Translations under genes and position numbers: made by a program | In this document: one piece after another, positions 8,585 through 17,769 of the stretch | Layout of the letters: the number at the start of each line of letters is the position of its first letter | How positions within the stretch are numbered: the first letter of the stretch is position 1 | The notes under the pieces: model-generated | The model's input: the letters and a program-made list of their open reading frames with translations, nothing else | Told to the model about the DNA's origin: nothing | The model's database searches: none | DNA from: Candidatus Laterigemmans baculatus | GTDB lineage: Bacteria > Planctomycetota > Planctomycetia > Pirellulales > Pirellulaceae | Direction: 5' to 3' | Length of the DNA: 64,000 nt | Assembly (NCBI RefSeq): GCF_010367455.1 | Contig: NZ_WRPR01000012.1 | Span: forward strand, 48,981-112,980

Positions 8585-9946
8585 ATGTCCCCCCGCCCCA
8601 CTCCTTCCCGCCTGACCACACGTCGCCAATTCGGCAAGCAGCTAGGGCTCGCCAGCGCCGCGATCGCTCTCTCGGCGGGAAGCTATTCCCGAGTCTTTGG
8701 TGCGAATGAACGATTGAGTGTGGCGAGCGTGGGAACGGGCGGAAAAGGCTGGAGCGATTTGCTCGGCGTGGCAGCCAGCCCCGCGGTCCGCGTCGCGGCG
8801 CTCTGCGACATCGACAGCTCGAAGCCGCACTTGGGCCGGGCCGCCGAAAAGTATCCGGAAGCGAAGCAGTACGCCGATTGGCGGAAGCTGATGGATGAGT
8901 CGAAGGAGATCGACGCGGTGATCGTGTCGACCCCCGACTTCATGCACGCACCGGTCGCGCTGGTGGCGATGCAGCAGGGCAAGCACGTGTTCTGCCAAAA
9001 GCCGCTGACGCACACCGTGTATGAAGCGCGGCAGATGCAGCTGGCGGCCAAGAAGAATAACGTCGTCACTCAGATGGGCAACCAGATCCAGTCGCATTCG
9101 GCGTATCGCACTGCGGTCGAGATGGTTCACTCGGGGTTGATCGGTAAAGTCAAAGAAGTCCACTCGTGGCAGAGCGGGACTCCCGCCTGGCCTCGCCACA
9201 TCGAGCGTCCCGAAGGCTCCGATCCCGTTCCCTCGCACGTCAACTGGGAGCTCTGGCAAGGCGTGGCCCCGGAGCGTCCCTACAAGGAGGACCTGTACCA
9301 TCCGTTCGCGTGGCGCGGTTGGCAGGATTACGGAACGGGTCAGCTCGGCGACTTCGGTTGTCACATCCTCGATCCGGTCTTCAAGTCGCTCGAGTTGACC
9401 GCGCCGACGCAGCTGGTTGCCGAGGCACCGCCGCTGAAGCCGGAAACCTGGACCGATGCGGCGACCGTCCGCTACGTCTTCCCCGGCACCGAGCGAACGG
9501 CGGGCGAGACGATCAACGTCACCTGGTACGACGGAGTCGGTGTGAAACCGCCCCGCGAAGTCTTGGGAGATGTACCGGCTTCGTACGACCTGCCCCAGGC
9601 CGGTTCGGTCTTGGTGGGCGAAAAGGGCTCGCTGGTGATCCCGCACGTCGCGATGCCCAAGTTGTTCCCGGAAGATAAGTATCCGGAGTCCGAGCAGCCG
9701 AAAGTCGAAGCGGTCGATCACTACGTGCAGTGGGCCGACGCCTGCCGAGGTGCGGACACGACCACATCGGCGTTCGATTATTCGGGGCCGCTGACCGAAG
9801 CCGTGCTGCTCGGCACGATCGGGATCCGGTTCCCGGGTGAGACGCTCCAGTGGGATTCGGCCCAGCTGCGGATCGCCAACTCCGACGCCGCGCAGAAATT
9901 CCTCAGCAAGCCGTACCGCAAGGGCTGGGAACCGAGCTGGGTTTGA
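8585..9946 (+). CDS. Tat-exported Gfo/Idh/MocA oxidoreductase
   Basis: A 453-residue NAD(P)-dependent oxidoreductase with a twin-arginine leader (TTRRQFGKQLGLA, residues 11-23) ending near AFG/ANE. The Rossmann fold begins LSVASVGTGGKGWSDL. The usual 'EKP' lysine motif appears as FCQKPLTHT. Then come the typical substrate-domain features VHSWQSGTPAWP and GTGQLGDFGCHILD. Members oxidise or rearrange sugars and related polyols, and Tat-exported versions are common in planctomycetes. I chose the ATG at 8585 because GAGGA lies just before it and the Tat motif sits correctly. A start 12 codons upstream has no ribosome site. Confidence 0.9.
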   Translation: MSPRPTPSRLTTRRQFGKQLGLASAAIALSAGSYSRVFGANERLSVASVGTGGKGWSDLLGVAASPAVRVAALCDIDSSKPHLGRAAEKYPEAKQYADWRKLMDESKEIDAVIVSTPDFMHAPVALVAMQQGKHVFCQKPLTHTVYEARQMQLAAKKNNVVTQMGNQIQSHSAYRTAVEMVHSGLIGKVKEVHSWQSGTPAWPRHIERPEGSDPVPSHVNWELWQGVAPERPYKEDLYHPFAWRGWQDYGTGQLGDFGCHILDPVFKSLELTAPTQLVAEAPPLKPETWTDAATVRYVFPGTERTAGETINVTWYDGVGVKPPREVLGDVPASYDLPQAGSVLVGEKGSLVIPHVAMPKLFPEDKYPESEQPKVEAVDHYVQWADACRGADTTTSAFDYSGPLTEAVLLGTIGIRFPGETLQWDSAQLRIANSDAAQKFLSKPYRKGWEPSWV

Positions 9947-9967
9947 GCGGAGGGAGACTCCGGGTGC

Positions 9968-10214
9968 GACGGCGGCCGGTCAACGGCCGCCGTGGGGCTA
10001 GTGCCGTCAGCTTTTGAGCCGACAGCACTAACCCAGATCCATCAGCCGCCACGCGCTAGCGTCCGGTTTCCGCTGCGTTTTGGAGAACCCAGGGCTAAAA
10101 CCGAGTGGCTTCAGTCTTCTGAGCCGTAGGCGCTAGCCTCGGGCCTCGCAGCCCCGGAATTTCCGCTGCAGCACCCGCGGCTAGCGCCGTCGGCTCAGGG
10201 TTTTCTGACAGAGC
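9968..10214. repeat. Mosaic of palindromic repeats between convergent genes
   Basis: Several repeat pieces follow one another. 9968-9993 is a perfect 10-bp GC hairpin (ACGGCGGCCG). 9996-10034 is an imperfect inverted pair (GCTAGTGCCGTCAGC / AGCCGACAGCACTAACC). 10041-10087 is a half copy of the CAGCCGCCACGCGCTAGC family. 10120-10214 is a copy of the GAGCCGTAGGCGCTAGCCTC element ending in GTTTTCTGACAGAGC, the right terminal end of the CTAG-targeting family, but followed by CTGG rather than CTAG. The left end of that element is eroded. No gene is visible here. Confidence 0.7.
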
Positions 10215-10244
10215 CTGGCGCCCAGCGGCTGCGGCTTGATAGCG

Positions 10245-11738
10245 CTACAGCGGGCGGACGACCGAGAGGCTGCGGTAGTAGTCGAACAGCGTCTCGACCG
10301 AGAGCACGCCTCCGCCCATGCCGCTCTTGTTGATCCCTGCATAGGGGACGCCTTGAGCGAAGACATTGTGGGCGTTGATCCAGCTGTTGCCCGCGCAGAG
10401 TGCTTCGGCCACTCGCGCGGCGCGGCCGAGGTCGGACGACCAGACGCTGTTGGCCAGCCCGTAGTCGGTGCGATTGGTCAGCTCGATCGCTTCGTCTTCG
10501 CTGCTGAACGGGGCCAGGTAAGCGACCGGTCCAAAGATCTCCTCGCGGGCCGCCACGTTGTCGAGCGAGCCGGCGAGCAGGGCCGGTTTGACGTAGTGGC
10601 CGGAGAAGCCATCGACCGAAGCCGCGCCCCCTTCGAGCAAGCACTCGGCTCCTTCGGATTGCCCTCGCTCGAGATAGCCCAGCACGCGCTCGCGCTGTTT
10701 CTGGCTGACGACCGGACCCATCTGGCTCGCATCGTTCAATTGGTATCCGATGCGGACGGCCTTGAGCCGATTGACGCATTCGCTGACGAACCGGTCGTAG
10801 ATGTTCTTGTGCACCAACCACCGCGTCGCATCGCAGCAGACCTGGCCGGTGTGGAAGGTGATCGCACCGACCAACCTTTCGGCCGTCTGCGCAATGTCGA
10901 CGTCCTCGAACACCACGGCGGCGCCTTTGCCACCGAGTTCGAGTTTGACCGGAACGAGGTTGCGGCCGCACGACTCGGCGACCAGCCGCCCGACTTCCGG
11001 CGAGCCGGTGAACGACATCCGCTTGATGTTGGGATTTGACGAGAGTGCGGCGCCGGCACCCGGTCCGGTCCCGGTGACGACGTTGATCACCCCATCGGGA
11101 ATCCCGACTTCCTTTGCCAGCCGCGCTAAATAGAGCGTCGACAGGGGAGTATCTTCGGCCGGCTTGATCACCACCGTGTTGCCCGCCGCCAAGGCTGGCG
11201 AGATTCCCCAGCCGACCAGCAGCAAGGGAAAGTTCCAGGGGAAGATAAATCCGCACGGTCCCCAGGGGTGCCGGACCGTCCAGGCTTCGTGCCCTTTGAC
11301 CGCCAGCGTCGTGCGGCGATTGACGTGTTGGGCGAGATCGGCGTAGTACCGCATCGTGGCGATGAAATTCTGCACGTCCCCTTGCGCCTGGGCTTCGATC
11401 TTGCCTGCATCGAGGGCTTCGATCTGAGCGATGATCGGCAACCGTTTCTCGACTTCGTCGGCCAAGCGATGCAGCAGCGCGCTCCGCTCGTTCGGAGGCA
11501 GCTTCGCCCACGGGCCCGTGCGAAAGGCTTCATCAGCCACGTCGACGGCGCGAGCGACGTCGGCCGCTTGCAGTTCGGCGACATCGGCCAGCTTGTTCAT
11601 CGATCCCGGGTCGTAGGTGGCGAAGGTGCTGCCGTCGCTCGACTCCACGTTCTCGCCGCCGACGAAGCTGGCCAAGGGGCTGCCGTCGAGAAACGCTTGA
11701 ACCTCGGGAAGCAGCCCGGTATCCACGTTGGCAATCAT
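10245..11738 (-). CDS. Aldehyde dehydrogenase (NAD(P)+)
   Basis: A 497-residue cytosolic aldehyde dehydrogenase of normal length. Catalytic landmarks are all present: FPWNFP with Asn169, NTVVIKPAEDTP with the cofactor-binding Lys192, FTGSPEVGR, KLELGGKG with the general base Glu267, and TFHTGQVCC with the nucleophile Cys301 (Cys302 beside it). It oxidises aldehydes to acids; the preferred aldehyde cannot be assigned. The frame is open 47 codons upstream, but that extension is low-complexity and overlaps the divergent promoter region, so I start at the ATG of MIANVDTGLLPE. Confidence 0.93.
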   Translation of the reverse strand: MIANVDTGLLPEVQAFLDGSPLASFVGGENVESSDGSTFATYDPGSMNKLADVAELQAADVARAVDVADEAFRTGPWAKLPPNERSALLHRLADEVEKRLPIIAQIEALDAGKIEAQAQGDVQNFIATMRYYADLAQHVNRRTTLAVKGHEAWTVRHPWGPCGFIFPWNFPLLLVGWGISPALAAGNTVVIKPAEDTPLSTLYLARLAKEVGIPDGVINVVTGTGPGAGAALSSNPNIKRMSFTGSPEVGRLVAESCGRNLVPVKLELGGKGAAVVFEDVDIAQTAERLVGAITFHTGQVCCDATRWLVHKNIYDRFVSECVNRLKAVRIGYQLNDASQMGPVVSQKQRERVLGYLERGQSEGAECLLEGGAASVDGFSGHYVKPALLAGSLDNVAAREEIFGPVAYLAPFSSEDEAIELTNRTDYGLANSVWSSDLGRAARVAEALCAGNSWINAHNVFAQGVPYAGINKSGMGGGVLSVETLFDYYRSLSVVRPL

Positions 11739-11916
11739 CGTTTTCACCCGTGGGAGTCCTGTCGAAAGGGTTGTGAGGGAAGCCTCGGCACGTCCCGCTG
11801 GGGGCGAGCGGCGATTTGTAAGTCGCGACGCGTTCGCTGCCGGTGGAGGTGCACACGATCGGCTACGATTGTATCGCATCGAAGCTCTTCCGCCGAACTG
11901 CTCAGAGGATTCCGCC

Positions 11917-14900
11917 GTGCTGCACTTCGCTCATCGTTTAGGGGCCACCGCGTTGTTTGCCGCGTTGGCCGCTTCGGGTTTCGTCATCGCGCTGGGGACG
12001 ATCGCCCTGGGAACGCTCTTCACGGGGGGATCCATCGCGGCGGCTCAGTCTCCGGAACCGGCCGCTGCCGGCGAGATTCGCTTGGCGCGGTTCTCGGCCG
12101 ACGTGACGATTCCGCTCGGTCACCGCTGTATGGGAATCCTCCCGGCCAAAGCTTCAAAAATCGTCGATCCGCTGCAGGTCCACGGGTTTGTGTTGCTCGG
12201 CGAAGGGCAACCGATCGTGCTCGCGGCGTTTGACTGGTGCGAGATCCGCAACGGTGCCTACGATGCTTGGCGGGAAGCCTTGGCCGAAGCGGCGGGAACT
12301 TCGCGGGAACGCGTCCTGGTCAGCAGCTTGCACCAGCACGACGCCCCGGTGATCGACAGCGGTGCTCAGCAACTGCTCGACGAAGTGGGACTTGAAGGCG
12401 AGTTGTACGACCGAGCCTTCCATCAGGATTGTCTCGAGCGAGTTTCGCAGGCCGTCCGCAATTCATTGGCGACGGCCAAGCGAGTGACCCATGTCGGCGT
12501 CGGCCAAAGCCGCGTCATTAAAGTCGCATCGAACCGCCGCCTCGAGCATCTCGATGGGCGCGTCGACCATGGCCGGTACAGCAGCGGCGGCACGAATCCG
12601 TTCCAGGCCGACGCGCCGGAGGGGCTGATCGATCCGATGCTCAAGACGCTCAGCTTTTGGAGCGACGATGAACCGCTGCTGGCGGTGAACCACTACGCCG
12701 TGCATCCGATGAGTTATTACGGGCGGGGGGGCGTCAGTTACGACTTCGTCGGAATCGCGCGGGAGGAGCGCCGCCGGGAATCGGGCGTGCCGCAAATCTA
12801 CCTCTCGGGCTGCAGCGGTGACGTGGTGGCAGGAAAGTACAACGAGGGGACGAGCGACAGCCGCCGGATGCTGGCCGACCGCTTGCGGGAAGCGATGGCC
12901 CGAGCCTGGGAGGCGACCGAAAAACATCCGGTCGAACAGCTCCGCTTTCGCAACGCGACCTTCGATTTGCCCTTTCACGAAGGCGAGGAATTCACCGAGC
13001 AGTCGCTACGCAAGATTTTGGAAGACGACGAGCAGGAGATCTCCGAGCGGATCCTCGCTGCGATGGGACTGAGCAGCCGGGCGCGGATCGCCGCCGGGCA
13101 GAAGATCGATCTTCCCTGCGTCGATTTCGGATTCGCACAGATCGTGTTGCTGCCGGGCGAGGCTTTTGTCGGCTATCAGGTGATGGCCCAGCAGATGCGC
13201 CCCGACTCGTTCGTGATGGCGATCGGATACGGCGAATGCTGGCCCGGTTACGTCCCAACCGCTTTGGCTTTTGCCGAGGGCTTCAATCACGGATGGCGGT
13301 GGGCCGGCCCGGGCAGCGAGGAAGCGATCAAGTCGGCCCTCCGCGAAGTCCTGCGGCCGACTTCGTCCGAGATGGAACAGACCGGCGAGTGGCAGCAGAT
13401 CGCGTTGCCGGAAGAGGTGGAGCAGCGTTGTTTGGAGATCCTCCGCGAGGGACTCGCAAGCGACCAGTTTTGGCCCGCGATGCACGCTGCCGAAGGACTC
13501 ACGCGAGGTGGCCACGGAGAGTCGCTGCTGAACGGGCTGGCGGAACGACTGGCCGCTGAAACGGACGCCCAACGCCGCTGCGGCCTGGCTCGCGAATTGG
13601 TGCGAGCTGGCGAAGTACGGTACACGCGGGTCTTGCTGGAGACGCTCGCCGACACCGAATCGAGCGGTCGCACGCATGCGGCGGAGAGTCTTTTCAAAGT
13701 CGACCAGGTTGGCGACGGGAAAGCGCTGCGGGGGGCGATGGAGCAGTCGGAGAATCTCGCGTTGCGGTTGATGGCCAGCGCCGCGCTGGCTCGCCAAGGC
13801 AACGCGGCAGCCCTGGCGACGATCCGCGCCGCCCTCGATGCGGAAGCCGACGACGATTTGCGGATCGCCGCCTGGGTGCTCGGCCGCGTCGGCGAAAGCG
13901 AAGACATCGCTCGGCTGAAAGCCGCGCTGGGGCGGGCGCAGACGCCGCTGACGCGGGCGTTCATCGAGCATTCGCTGGCCGCGCTCGGCGATCCGGAGGG
14001 ACTGCATGCCCTGGCGGAAAATCTCAGCTCCGAGGACGCGGCGATTCGCACTTATGCGGCGACTTTTGCTGGCGATGCCCGGGCGACTTCGCTGGCGCCT
14101 CGGCTCGTCGAGCAACTCGACGATCCGGAGCTCGATGCGCGCATCCGCGCGGCGCAAACGCTGCTCGAACTGCAACAGCCGCCGGTGGATCGAGATGCGG
14201 AGGTGAGTTATTTGATCTTCGAGGCGAACGAGATGCACCCTCGCAATACCGAGGGATCGATCATCGAACTGGCCGATGGCACGCTGCTGTTCGCAATCAC
14301 GCGGTTTGAAGGCGATGGAAGCGACTTTGCCAAAGCAAAAATTGTCAGTCGCCAGTCGCAGGATGGCGGACGCACCTGGACGGCTCCCCGCGTGTTGCAG
14401 GAAAACGTTGGCGAAATGAACGTAATGAGCGCCACGCTCCGTCGCTTGGGGTCGCCGAATCAGTGGGACAGCCCGATCGGAATGTTTTACCTGGTGAAAA
14501 ATAGCAAGAGTTCGCTCGACCTGTACCTCCGCATTTCGGAAGACGAAGCGAAGACGTTTGGGGAGCCGATCAAGGTCAACCAGGAGCCGGGCTACCACGT
14601 GATGAACAACGACCGGGTCACCCGCTTGTCGAGCGGCCGGCTGCTGGGACCGGTCGCGTTTACCGAAGACGTGGCGAAGTCGAACCACTTCGTTTCGTTC
14701 TGCCTGCTCTCGGACGACAACGGGAAGACGTGGCGTCGCGGCCGCGGTTCGATGGACCAACCGAAGCGGGGAGCGATGGAGCCGGAAGTGGTCGAGCTGC
14801 GGGACGGTCGAGTGATGATGATCGCACGCACACAACTCGGCATCATCGCCGCAGCCCACTCGAGCGACGGAGGGGATACGTGGAGCGAGCCATTCGCGTT

Positions 14901-15246
14901 GCCGCTCCAAGCCCCGGAAGCACCCGCCACTCTCCGCCGCGTGCCGGCGACCGGCGATCTGCTGTTGATCTGGAACAACACCTATGATCCCGACCAAGGG
15001 CACGGGGGACGTCGCACTCCGCTCACCGCTGCGATTTCCTCGGACGAGGGAAAATCATGGCAGCATCTTCGCAACCTGCAGAGCCGCGGCGATCGCACGT
15101 ACGCCTACACGAGCCTGACGTTCGTCGGCGGGCGAGCCGTAATGAGTTATTGGGATCAGGACGCAGGATCCAGCCAATACTCCGCGCGGTTCCACTCGCT
15201 GCCGGTCGGCTGGTTCTATGAGTCGACCGAACCCGCGCCGGAATAA
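11917..15246 (+). CDS. Exported ceramidase-like / HEAT-repeat / sialidase-fold fusion protein
   Basis: A 1,109-residue protein. It starts at GTG 11917, seven bases after AGAGGA, which puts a hydrophobic signal or anchor segment (about residues 9-40) at the N-terminus. Residues 55-480 resemble the neutral/alkaline ceramidase fold: SSLHQHDAPVIDSG, NHYAVHPMSYYGRGG and YLSGCSGDVVAGKYN carry the likely zinc ligands and catalytic Ser. Residues 490-760 are repeating 30-residue helical pairs rich in Leu/Ala and GDP/GDA turns, read as HEAT/PBS repeats. Residues 765-1105 are a BNR/sialidase-type propeller with Asp-box-like SQDGGRTWTAP, SDDNGKTWRRG, SSDGGDTWSEP and SSDEGKSWQHL. Substrates could be glycolipids or sialoglycans; the combination is unusual. 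Confidence 0.75.
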   Translation: MLHFAHRLGATALFAALAASGFVIALGTIALGTLFTGGSIAAAQSPEPAAAGEIRLARFSADVTIPLGHRCMGILPAKASKIVDPLQVHGFVLLGEGQPIVLAAFDWCEIRNGAYDAWREALAEAAGTSRERVLVSSLHQHDAPVIDSGAQQLLDEVGLEGELYDRAFHQDCLERVSQAVRNSLATAKRVTHVGVGQSRVIKVASNRRLEHLDGRVDHGRYSSGGTNPFQADAPEGLIDPMLKTLSFWSDDEPLLAVNHYAVHPMSYYGRGGVSYDFVGIAREERRRESGVPQIYLSGCSGDVVAGKYNEGTSDSRRMLADRLREAMARAWEATEKHPVEQLRFRNATFDLPFHEGEEFTEQSLRKILEDDEQEISERILAAMGLSSRARIAAGQKIDLPCVDFGFAQIVLLPGEAFVGYQVMAQQMRPDSFVMAIGYGECWPGYVPTALAFAEGFNHGWRWAGPGSEEAIKSALREVLRPTSSEMEQTGEWQQIALPEEVEQRCLEILREGLASDQFWPAMHAAEGLTRGGHGESLLNGLAERLAAETDAQRRCGLARELVRAGEVRYTRVLLETLADTESSGRTHAAESLFKVDQVGDGKALRGAMEQSENLALRLMASAALARQGNAAALATIRAALDAEADDDLRIAAWVLGRVGESEDIARLKAALGRAQTPLTRAFIEHSLAALGDPEGLHALAENLSSEDAAIRTYAATFAGDARATSLAPRLVEQLDDPELDARIRAAQTLLELQQPPVDRDAEVSYLIFEANEMHPRNTEGSIIELADGTLLFAITRFEGDGSDFAKAKIVSRQSQDGGRTWTAPRVLQENVGEMNVMSATLRRLGSPNQWDSPIGMFYLVKNSKSSLDLYLRISEDEAKTFGEPIKVNQEPGYHVMNNDRVTRLSSGRLLGPVAFTEDVAKSNHFVSFCLLSDDNGKTWRRGRGSMDQPKRGAMEPEVVELRDGRVMMIARTQLGIIAAAHSSDGGDTWSEPFALPLQAPEAPATLRRVPATGDLLLIWNNTYDPDQGHGGRRTPLTAAISSDEGKSWQHLRNLQSRGDRTYAYTSLTFVGGRAVMSYWDQDAGSSQYSARFHSLPVGWFYESTEPAPE

Positions 15247-15256
15247 CCCTTCGTTG

Positions 15257-15382
15257 CCTTTCGCTCCGCGAGAGTAGCGGTTCCTCAGGGCTATCGGGAA
15301 ATGAAAGGTTAAGACTTTGCGAGCGCTACTTTCGCGGAGCGAAAGGCGACTTTGCGAACGCTACTTTCGCGGAGCGAAAGGC
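15257..15382. repeat. Repeats of the TTTCGCGGAGCGAAAGGCGAC family, including two tandem 35-bp units
   Basis: Two direct 35-base copies (15313-15347 and 15348-15382, one difference) each contain the palindromic core TTTCGCGGAGCGAAA. An inverted partial copy sits at 15257-15280. Further copies occur at 17692-17717 and 62449-62481. All are in intergenic spacers next to gene ends, so this is a small dispersed family able to form hairpins. Confidence 0.75.
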
Positions 15383-15403
15383 GACTCTGGGCAGGACGAA
15401 GCT

Positions 15404-16267
15404 TCATGAACCGGGAAGCGTTCCGGGGGCTTGTTCCAGGCCGATCCCGCGGGCGATGCGGCGGAGGAACCGCCGGGCCCGGCGGGCGCCTTCCAAGATG
15501 TGCTGGGCGTCGCCGTCGCCTGCGATCTCCAGAATCAGGGTGCCCGAAAAACCGGTGCTGTGAAGCTGTCGAAGGAGCGCGTCCCAACGGATTTCTCCGT
15601 CGCCCGGCGGCAGGTGGTCGTCGTACTTGCCCCGGTTGTCGCTGGCGTGAACCATCCACAGGTGTCCCGAGAGTTTATGAGCGACGGTTCGCAGGTCGCC
15701 TGAGAGATGGGCGTGGCCGGTATCGAGGCAGATCCCGACGTTGGTCTCTTCGAGGGCGCCGAGGATCCACAGCAGCTCGCGGACGTGACCGGAGAACAAG
15801 TGGGGGAGCATGTTTTCCAGCACGAGGGCCATGCCTTGCCGGCGGCAGTTGCGCGAGACTTCTTCCAGGACTCCGACCGCGTTGTACATTCGCTCGACGC
15901 GATCGCTCGGGGGCAGTCCGCTTTTCTCAGGCCCGGGGTGGATCACGAAGTGCCGGACGTCGAGCTCCGCGGCGGCATCGGAGGCTCGCATCAACTCGTC
16001 CCGTGCCACCTGCCGCTGCTGTTGGTTCGGAGATGTAATGTCGATGCCCTCGGCGAAGGGAGCGTGGAAGGAATAGGCCTCCAGTCCCAAATCGTCGAGA
16101 CGCTTGGCGGCTTCGCGAACTCCCGCTTGGTCGTGGTAATCGAGGTGCGGCGGATAGGAGCAGACTTCGATCCGTCCAAAACCGGCGTTTCGAATCGAAT
16201 CGAGGCAGTCGAAAATGCTGGTTCGATAAAAACATCCCGTGGAGAGTCCGACGGCCCAATCGCTCAT
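15404..16267 (-). CDS. Xylose-isomerase-like / endonuclease IV-fold TIM-barrel protein
   Basis: A 287-residue soluble protein of the AP-endonuclease-2/sugar isomerase superfamily. Metal-site strands are recognisable: IEVCSYPPHLDYHD, FHAPF, HFVIHPG, LVLENM, ICLDTGHAHLSGD, VHASDNRGKYDDH with a PGDGEI loop, and ILEIAGDG. Both sugar epimerases and the DNA-repair enzyme endonuclease IV share this layout. The DTGHAHLSGD and HASDN..DDH segments recall endonuclease IV's DTCHAF and HLND..DRH motifs. The gene starts four bases after the stop of the primase-like gene, so they are co-translated. That context makes a nucleic-acid role worth testing, although a sugar role is the default for this family. 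Confidence 0.8.
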   Translation of the reverse strand: MSDWAVGLSTGCFYRTSIFDCLDSIRNAGFGRIEVCSYPPHLDYHDQAGVREAAKRLDDLGLEAYSFHAPFAEGIDITSPNQQQRQVARDELMRASDAAAELDVRHFVIHPGPEKSGLPPSDRVERMYNAVGVLEEVSRNCRRQGMALVLENMLPHLFSGHVRELLWILGALEETNVGICLDTGHAHLSGDLRTVAHKLSGHLWMVHASDNRGKYDDHLPPGDGEIRWDALLRQLHSTGFSGTLILEIAGDGDAQHILEGARRARRFLRRIARGIGLEQAPGTLPGS

Positions 16268-16271
16268 GGGT

Positions 16272-17687
16272 TCATATCCTGCTCAAGAGCAAGTCGCGGT
16301 AATCGGCGAGATTGTGTTCACAGTTGTGATGGCCACAGTAGCCTTTCTCGCGATTCGAGACACAGTTGAAATCGATCAAGCTGTCGGCGCCCGTGGCGAT
16401 TTGGCCGGCAAACAGCCGCGTGTACGCATCCGCCCGGCAGGCCGCGTTGTAGCGGAGCCAACGGGTGCCCCAGTGGAAGTCACGCTCATATTTCGAGCGG
16501 ATCAGACCTGCGACGTGGCGAGGGTGCCATCCGAGTGCCATCAGAACGCGGACGACCAACTGGATACCTGCCGGTTTGAGCAGCCGGTCGTTCGGATTTT
16601 CGAGGATGTCCCTGACACAGTTGGGAAGCTCGTGCAGGTCCAAGCGATCGTATGTCTCCGGCCACCGTTCGGGCGGGTGCTGCTCCTGCGAGTAAAACCG
16701 CCCGTGAAAAGCGGCGAGCGGGCTGCTCTGATAGCGTTCGAGCAAGACCCCCACCGGGCCCGATTGATCGGGGATCCGCACCGCAGCGCGGCTGGCCAAC
16801 TCGGCGGTTAGATCGGCCGATCGCATGACCTCGATCGCTTCGGTTTCGCTGATCTCGAACATCGGGATCTGGAACATCAGCGGCACTGCCCGGATCATTT
16901 CCTCACTGAGTGCCCCAGCCATCCCCTGCGGTTTCAAGTAGACGCTAAAGGGGACGCGGATGACTCGGGTATGCAGCGGATCAGCATACTCCGAAATGTC
17001 GATCACGATCGACTCGCGGCCGCGTTCACCCGAACCAACCTCGACATCGGTCAGCTGGATCGGGACCTGGGTTTCCGCCCCCGCTTCCCGCTGGATGAGA
17101 TGAGCGAGGTACTCCATCAGCAGTCCCAAGCCAGCGAAGGCGCGGGCCAGTTCCGCCCGGATCGCGTGGCCGTGGGGTGGGTGGGGCTGCGCGTACATCT
17201 GCAGCATTCCCTCGGAAACCGGTCCCAGCGCGGCCAAGCGGCGAAAGGTGTCCGAGTCCTGGGCGACGCTCCAGACGAAATGGTGCCCGCGACCGGTCAG
17301 CTGATGCAGGGGGCTGATCCCAACGCCGAGCAAGATTTTTTCGATTGCTCGGACGACGGGAATCTGCAGCTGAAAAGTCCGCCGCGGATCCAAGTAGGGC
17401 TCAGCGACGAATTCGCCGTTGACGTACTCCACGTCGAGATGGGCCAGCAGCCGTTTGTGATCCCACAGCGCCCGAGCGATGTCCTCGCCTTGCTCAAACG
17501 ATTCGAGCACTGCACTTCGCGGACGTGGAGTCGCCGTGGAAAACGCGGCGGTCGGCGAACCGAGTACGTATTCGCAGGTTCCCTGCTCGAGGAACGTTCC
17601 CCCGAGGAACTCGACGATCCGAGCCCGCACCGCGTCATGGGCGTAGTAGAGCCGCAGTCGCTCGCGAATTTCGTCGGGAGTGGGCAT
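16272..17687 (-). CDS. Primase-like protein (possible AEP catalytic domain plus PriL-type Cys cluster)
   Basis: A 471-residue protein I do not recognise as a named family. Three motifs are spaced like an archaeo-eukaryotic primase: HLDVEY (83-88) for the acidic metal motif, LTGRGHHFVW (130-139) for the 'SGRGxH' motif and IRVPFSVYLK (243-252) for the basic 'RxPxS' motif. The C-terminal third resembles the iron-sulfur domain of primase large subunits: LPNCVRDIL with Cys357, a helical bundle containing GLIRSKYERDFHWGTRW, and then Cys442, Cys451 and Cys456. If right, this single chain joins PriS-like and PriL-like parts. The start at MPTPDEI avoids a 15-codon extension read from a repeat. A TIM-barrel gene follows four bases downstream. 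Confidence 0.45.
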   Translation of the reverse strand: MPTPDEIRERLRLYYAHDAVRARIVEFLGGTFLEQGTCEYVLGSPTAAFSTATPRPRSAVLESFEQGEDIARALWDHKRLLAHLDVEYVNGEFVAEPYLDPRRTFQLQIPVVRAIEKILLGVGISPLHQLTGRGHHFVWSVAQDSDTFRRLAALGPVSEGMLQMYAQPHPPHGHAIRAELARAFAGLGLLMEYLAHLIQREAGAETQVPIQLTDVEVGSGERGRESIVIDISEYADPLHTRVIRVPFSVYLKPQGMAGALSEEMIRAVPLMFQIPMFEISETEAIEVMRSADLTAELASRAAVRIPDQSGPVGVLLERYQSSPLAAFHGRFYSQEQHPPERWPETYDRLDLHELPNCVRDILENPNDRLLKPAGIQLVVRVLMALGWHPRHVAGLIRSKYERDFHWGTRWLRYNAACRADAYTRLFAGQIATGADSLIDFNCVSNREKGYCGHHNCEHNLADYRDLLLSRI

Positions 17688-17691
17688 CGTT

Positions 17692-17717
17692 TGGTCGCCT
17701 TTCGCTCCGCGAAAGCA
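17692..17717. repeat. TTTCGCTCCGCGAAA palindromic repeat, single copy
   Basis: GGTCGCCTTTCGCTCCGCGA continues into AAGCAGCG. This is the same family as the tandem units at 15313-15382, in the opposite orientation. It lies directly upstream of the primase-like gene, inside its upstream untranslated region. Confidence 0.65.
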
Positions 17718-17769
17718 GCGCTTCTGCCGCAAGCGGTGTTACATCAGCCGCATACCGAGTTTCATCCTT

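Noticed and set aside
13006..15003. 665-residue minus-strand open frame
   Set aside because: Antisense to the ceramidase/HEAT/sialidase gene; no recognisable domain and no ribosome site.
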